A DNA stretch of 64,000 nucleotides from Pseudoalteromonas prydzensis. Its GTDB lineage: Bacteria > Pseudomonadota > Gammaproteobacteria > Enterobacterales > Alteromonadaceae. How positions within the stretch are numbered: position 1 is the first letter of the stretch; each line of letters begins with the position of its first letter. The stretch lies in assembly GCF_001661495.1 (NCBI RefSeq), contig NZ_BDDT01000006.1, positions 242,900-306,899 of the forward strand, in the 5' to 3' direction. Below the pieces are notes generated by a model. That model was not told where the DNA came from. It was given only the letters and a program-made list of their open reading frames with translations, and did no database searches. The position numbers and the translations under genes were made by a program. Below, piece by piece: positions 62,773 through 64,000 of the stretch.

Positions 62773-63777
62773 TCAGCCTGCGCCTTTGTACCATTTCACA
62801 TCGTTGCTAGCGGCTTGCTGCTTTAACCGTTGTTTACTGCCTGCAAAATTTGAGTACTGTTGCCTAAATCGCATTATTGATTCAAGCCATTGCGCTTCTT
62901 CTATATTTAAAGTGAGCAGTACTTTTGGCATGGTTTTGTTTATATGCCCTTTTTTCTTTGGATCTATGTGGCGGCCACTCCAATCAACTAATTCAATGTA
63001 ATCCAGTAAGGCAAAAGGGATCGTGTTTTTGATGTGGTTGCCACCAAATGGTTTTAGCTGGGATGGCTGACTTTCATGCTGAATATTATCTTTTTGTTTA
63101 AGGGGCAGATCTACTTTAACTTTGTCCATAGTGAAGGCTTTGAAATGCGCTATACGCGCTTGAATTGAAGTAAAATCACTGTCTTCAAGCGTATCGGCTA
63201 TGTTTGCTCTGATAGGATTCAAATCAACGTAAGCCATGCAACTAAGTATTGCGGTTTCATCCAATAATGCTTGTGATTTATAGCGCCCTTCCCAATACTT
63301 GCCCTTACAGTTATCTTCTTTATTGGCTTCGCGAGCAATGTATTCATTGAGGTTTTTCATATACCAGCTTATGTCATAGAGTCTTTCTCGCCATTTAGCG
63401 ATGATCTCATTGAAAAAGAGTAAACTTATCTTATCTAACTCCTCTCCATTTAAGTAGCGATCAACCAAAACATGGCCGTTATAAAGCAGATACCAACGGT
63501 TAATTACTTCGTCATCAGACCAATCAAGTGCTTGACGCTGGTTAACGTTCACAACAAGATGGTAGTGATTGCTCATAATCGCGTAGGCTGCTATTTCTAT
63601 GGCAAATACACTACTTAAAAACTTTATTCGCTCTACTAACCACTCCCGACGATGATCAAAATTTTTACCTGTGTATTTATCGTCACCACACAAAAACGCT
63701 CGCCTAACGCATCGTGAGATTAAGTGATAATAAGGTGTAGACGCTAAATCAATAAGCTTTTTTCTTGCCCGGGTCAT
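62773..63777 (-). CDS. REP-associated tyrosine transposase (RAYT, Y1/HUH type)
   Basis: A 334-residue single-strand DNA transposase. YYHLISRCVRRAFLCG, the HUH motif in MSNHYHLVVNVNQ, YWEGRYKSQALLDE and YVDLNPIRANI are standard for the TnpA-REP family. The C-terminal ~110 residues are an extra basic domain. The start at ATG 63777 follows TGGAG. RAYT proteins act on REP-like palindromes; the GTGCCTGTCC repeats around this gene are the natural candidates. The frame is intact. Confidence 0.9.
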   Translation of the reverse strand: MTRARKKLIDLASTPYYHLISRCVRRAFLCGDDKYTGKNFDHRREWLVERIKFLSSVFAIEIAAYAIMSNHYHLVVNVNQRQALDWSDDEVINRWYLLYNGHVLVDRYLNGEELDKISLLFFNEIIAKWRERLYDISWYMKNLNEYIAREANKEDNCKGKYWEGRYKSQALLDETAILSCMAYVDLNPIRANIADTLEDSDFTSIQARIAHFKAFTMDKVKVDLPLKQKDNIQHESQPSQLKPFGGNHIKNTIPFALLDYIELVDWSGRHIDPKKKGHINKTMPKVLLTLNIEEAQWLESIMRFRQQYSNFAGSKQRLKQQAASNDVKWYKGAG

Positions 63778-63850
63778 ACATATCAACTCCAGTTAAACTG
63801 TATATAACAACAGTAGTTGATGCTATGGATTTTGCAAAAAATTTGCAAAT

Positions 63851-63873
63851 AAATGTGCCTGTCCTATTTTTCC
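63851..63873 (+). repeat. GTGCCTGTCC repeat, right copy
   Basis: Twenty-three bases identical to 61565-61587 and in the same orientation. It directly joins the IS91-type transposase fragment. Confidence 0.75.
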
Positions 63874-64000
63874 GCCGATGTGAAATACGTAGGGCATGGA
63901 GATAAAGCCCTCACTTACTTAGCGCGCTACTTGTATCGCGGGGTAATTAATGAACAAAATATCATTGAAAATCAGCACGGGAATGTGACCTTTCGTTACC
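63874..64000 (+). pseudogene. IS91-family transposase fragment (continues past window)
   Basis: The frame from 63874 reads DVKYVGHGDKALTYLARYLY, RGVINEQNII and NVTFRY, characteristic of the C-terminal half of IS91/IS801 (Y2) transposases. The preceding half is absent: the reading begins abruptly at the 23-bp repeat. The gene continues beyond base 64000, so its 3' state is unknown. Confidence 0.75.

Overview
The window looks like a chromosome segment of a marine gammaproteobacterium of the Alteromonadales, most like Pseudoalteromonas or a close relative. Evidence: moderate A+T content; the neighbourhood ccoNOQP / fixH-ccoI-ccoS / fnr / uspE / ttcA; an edd-eda-gap Entner-Doudoroff cluster with glucokinase and LacI-type regulators; a large TonB-dependent receptor; and the mfd-csiV pair. 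This is inferred from gene content, not from a database search. No rRNA, tRNA or CRISPR array was seen.

Layout. 1-5.5 kb: the end of a haloacid dehalogenase gene, then a TetR regulator divergent from an RND efflux pair, with a perfect 20-bp inverted repeat between them. 5.6-12.9 kb: a PilZ-like protein, agmatine deiminase and N-carbamoylputrescine amidase (agmatine to putrescine), mfd, csiV and a small lipoprotein. 12.9-18.9 kb: an HPP membrane protein, an unknown membrane protein, a TonB-dependent receptor and a lipoprotein. 19.2-28.1 kb: cbb3 oxidase genes, their copper/maturation genes, and the oxygen sensor Fnr with UspE.

28.2-39.7 kb is the most notable part. The chromosomal ttcA (tRNA 2-thiocytidine synthetase) is cut exactly at its PP-loop codons (SGGK / DSY) by an insert of about 10.5 kb. 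The ends of the insert are 14-bp imperfect inverted repeats (12 of 14 identical). Different hexamers lie at the two junctions (GGCAAA left, GGGAAG right), and both encode Gly-Lys in the ttcA frame. This is the pattern expected from a Tn554-like tyrosine-recombinase element that moves between ttcA genes. The insert carries an intact, diverged ttcA that should restore the lost function. Its recombinase is reduced to an N-terminal fragment next to a frameshifted IS66 remnant, so the island is probably fixed. The cargo is antiviral in character: a 1514-residue Mrr nuclease-STAND NTPase protein (Avs type, probably Avs4-like), with helically phased repeats upstream, and an overlapping AAA ATPase / HNH nuclease pair resembling Septu (PtuA/PtuB), preceded by a small ORF with a good ribosome binding site.

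39.7-51.9 kb: secD-secF, a secreted unknown, a zinc alcohol dehydrogenase, an Atm1-type ABC exporter, an M13 peptidase lipoprotein, a YebC/YeeN protein, a leucine-rich-repeat protein kinase and a fatty acid hydroxylase family protein. 52-59.6 kb: gap, eda, edd, a LacI regulator, glk and a second LacI regulator; three identical TGACACCGGTGTCA palindromes lie upstream of edd and between glk and the second regulator, so this is probably one glucose regulon. 59.7-61.5 kb: a hydratase-like enzyme and two small membrane proteins. 61.5-64 kb is a mosaic of repeats: a 5'-truncated beta-propeller gene, a REP-associated tyrosine transposase with a truncated second copy, several copies of a GTGCCTGTCC-type repeat (two identical over 23 bp flank the segment), and an IS91-type transposase fragment running off the end.
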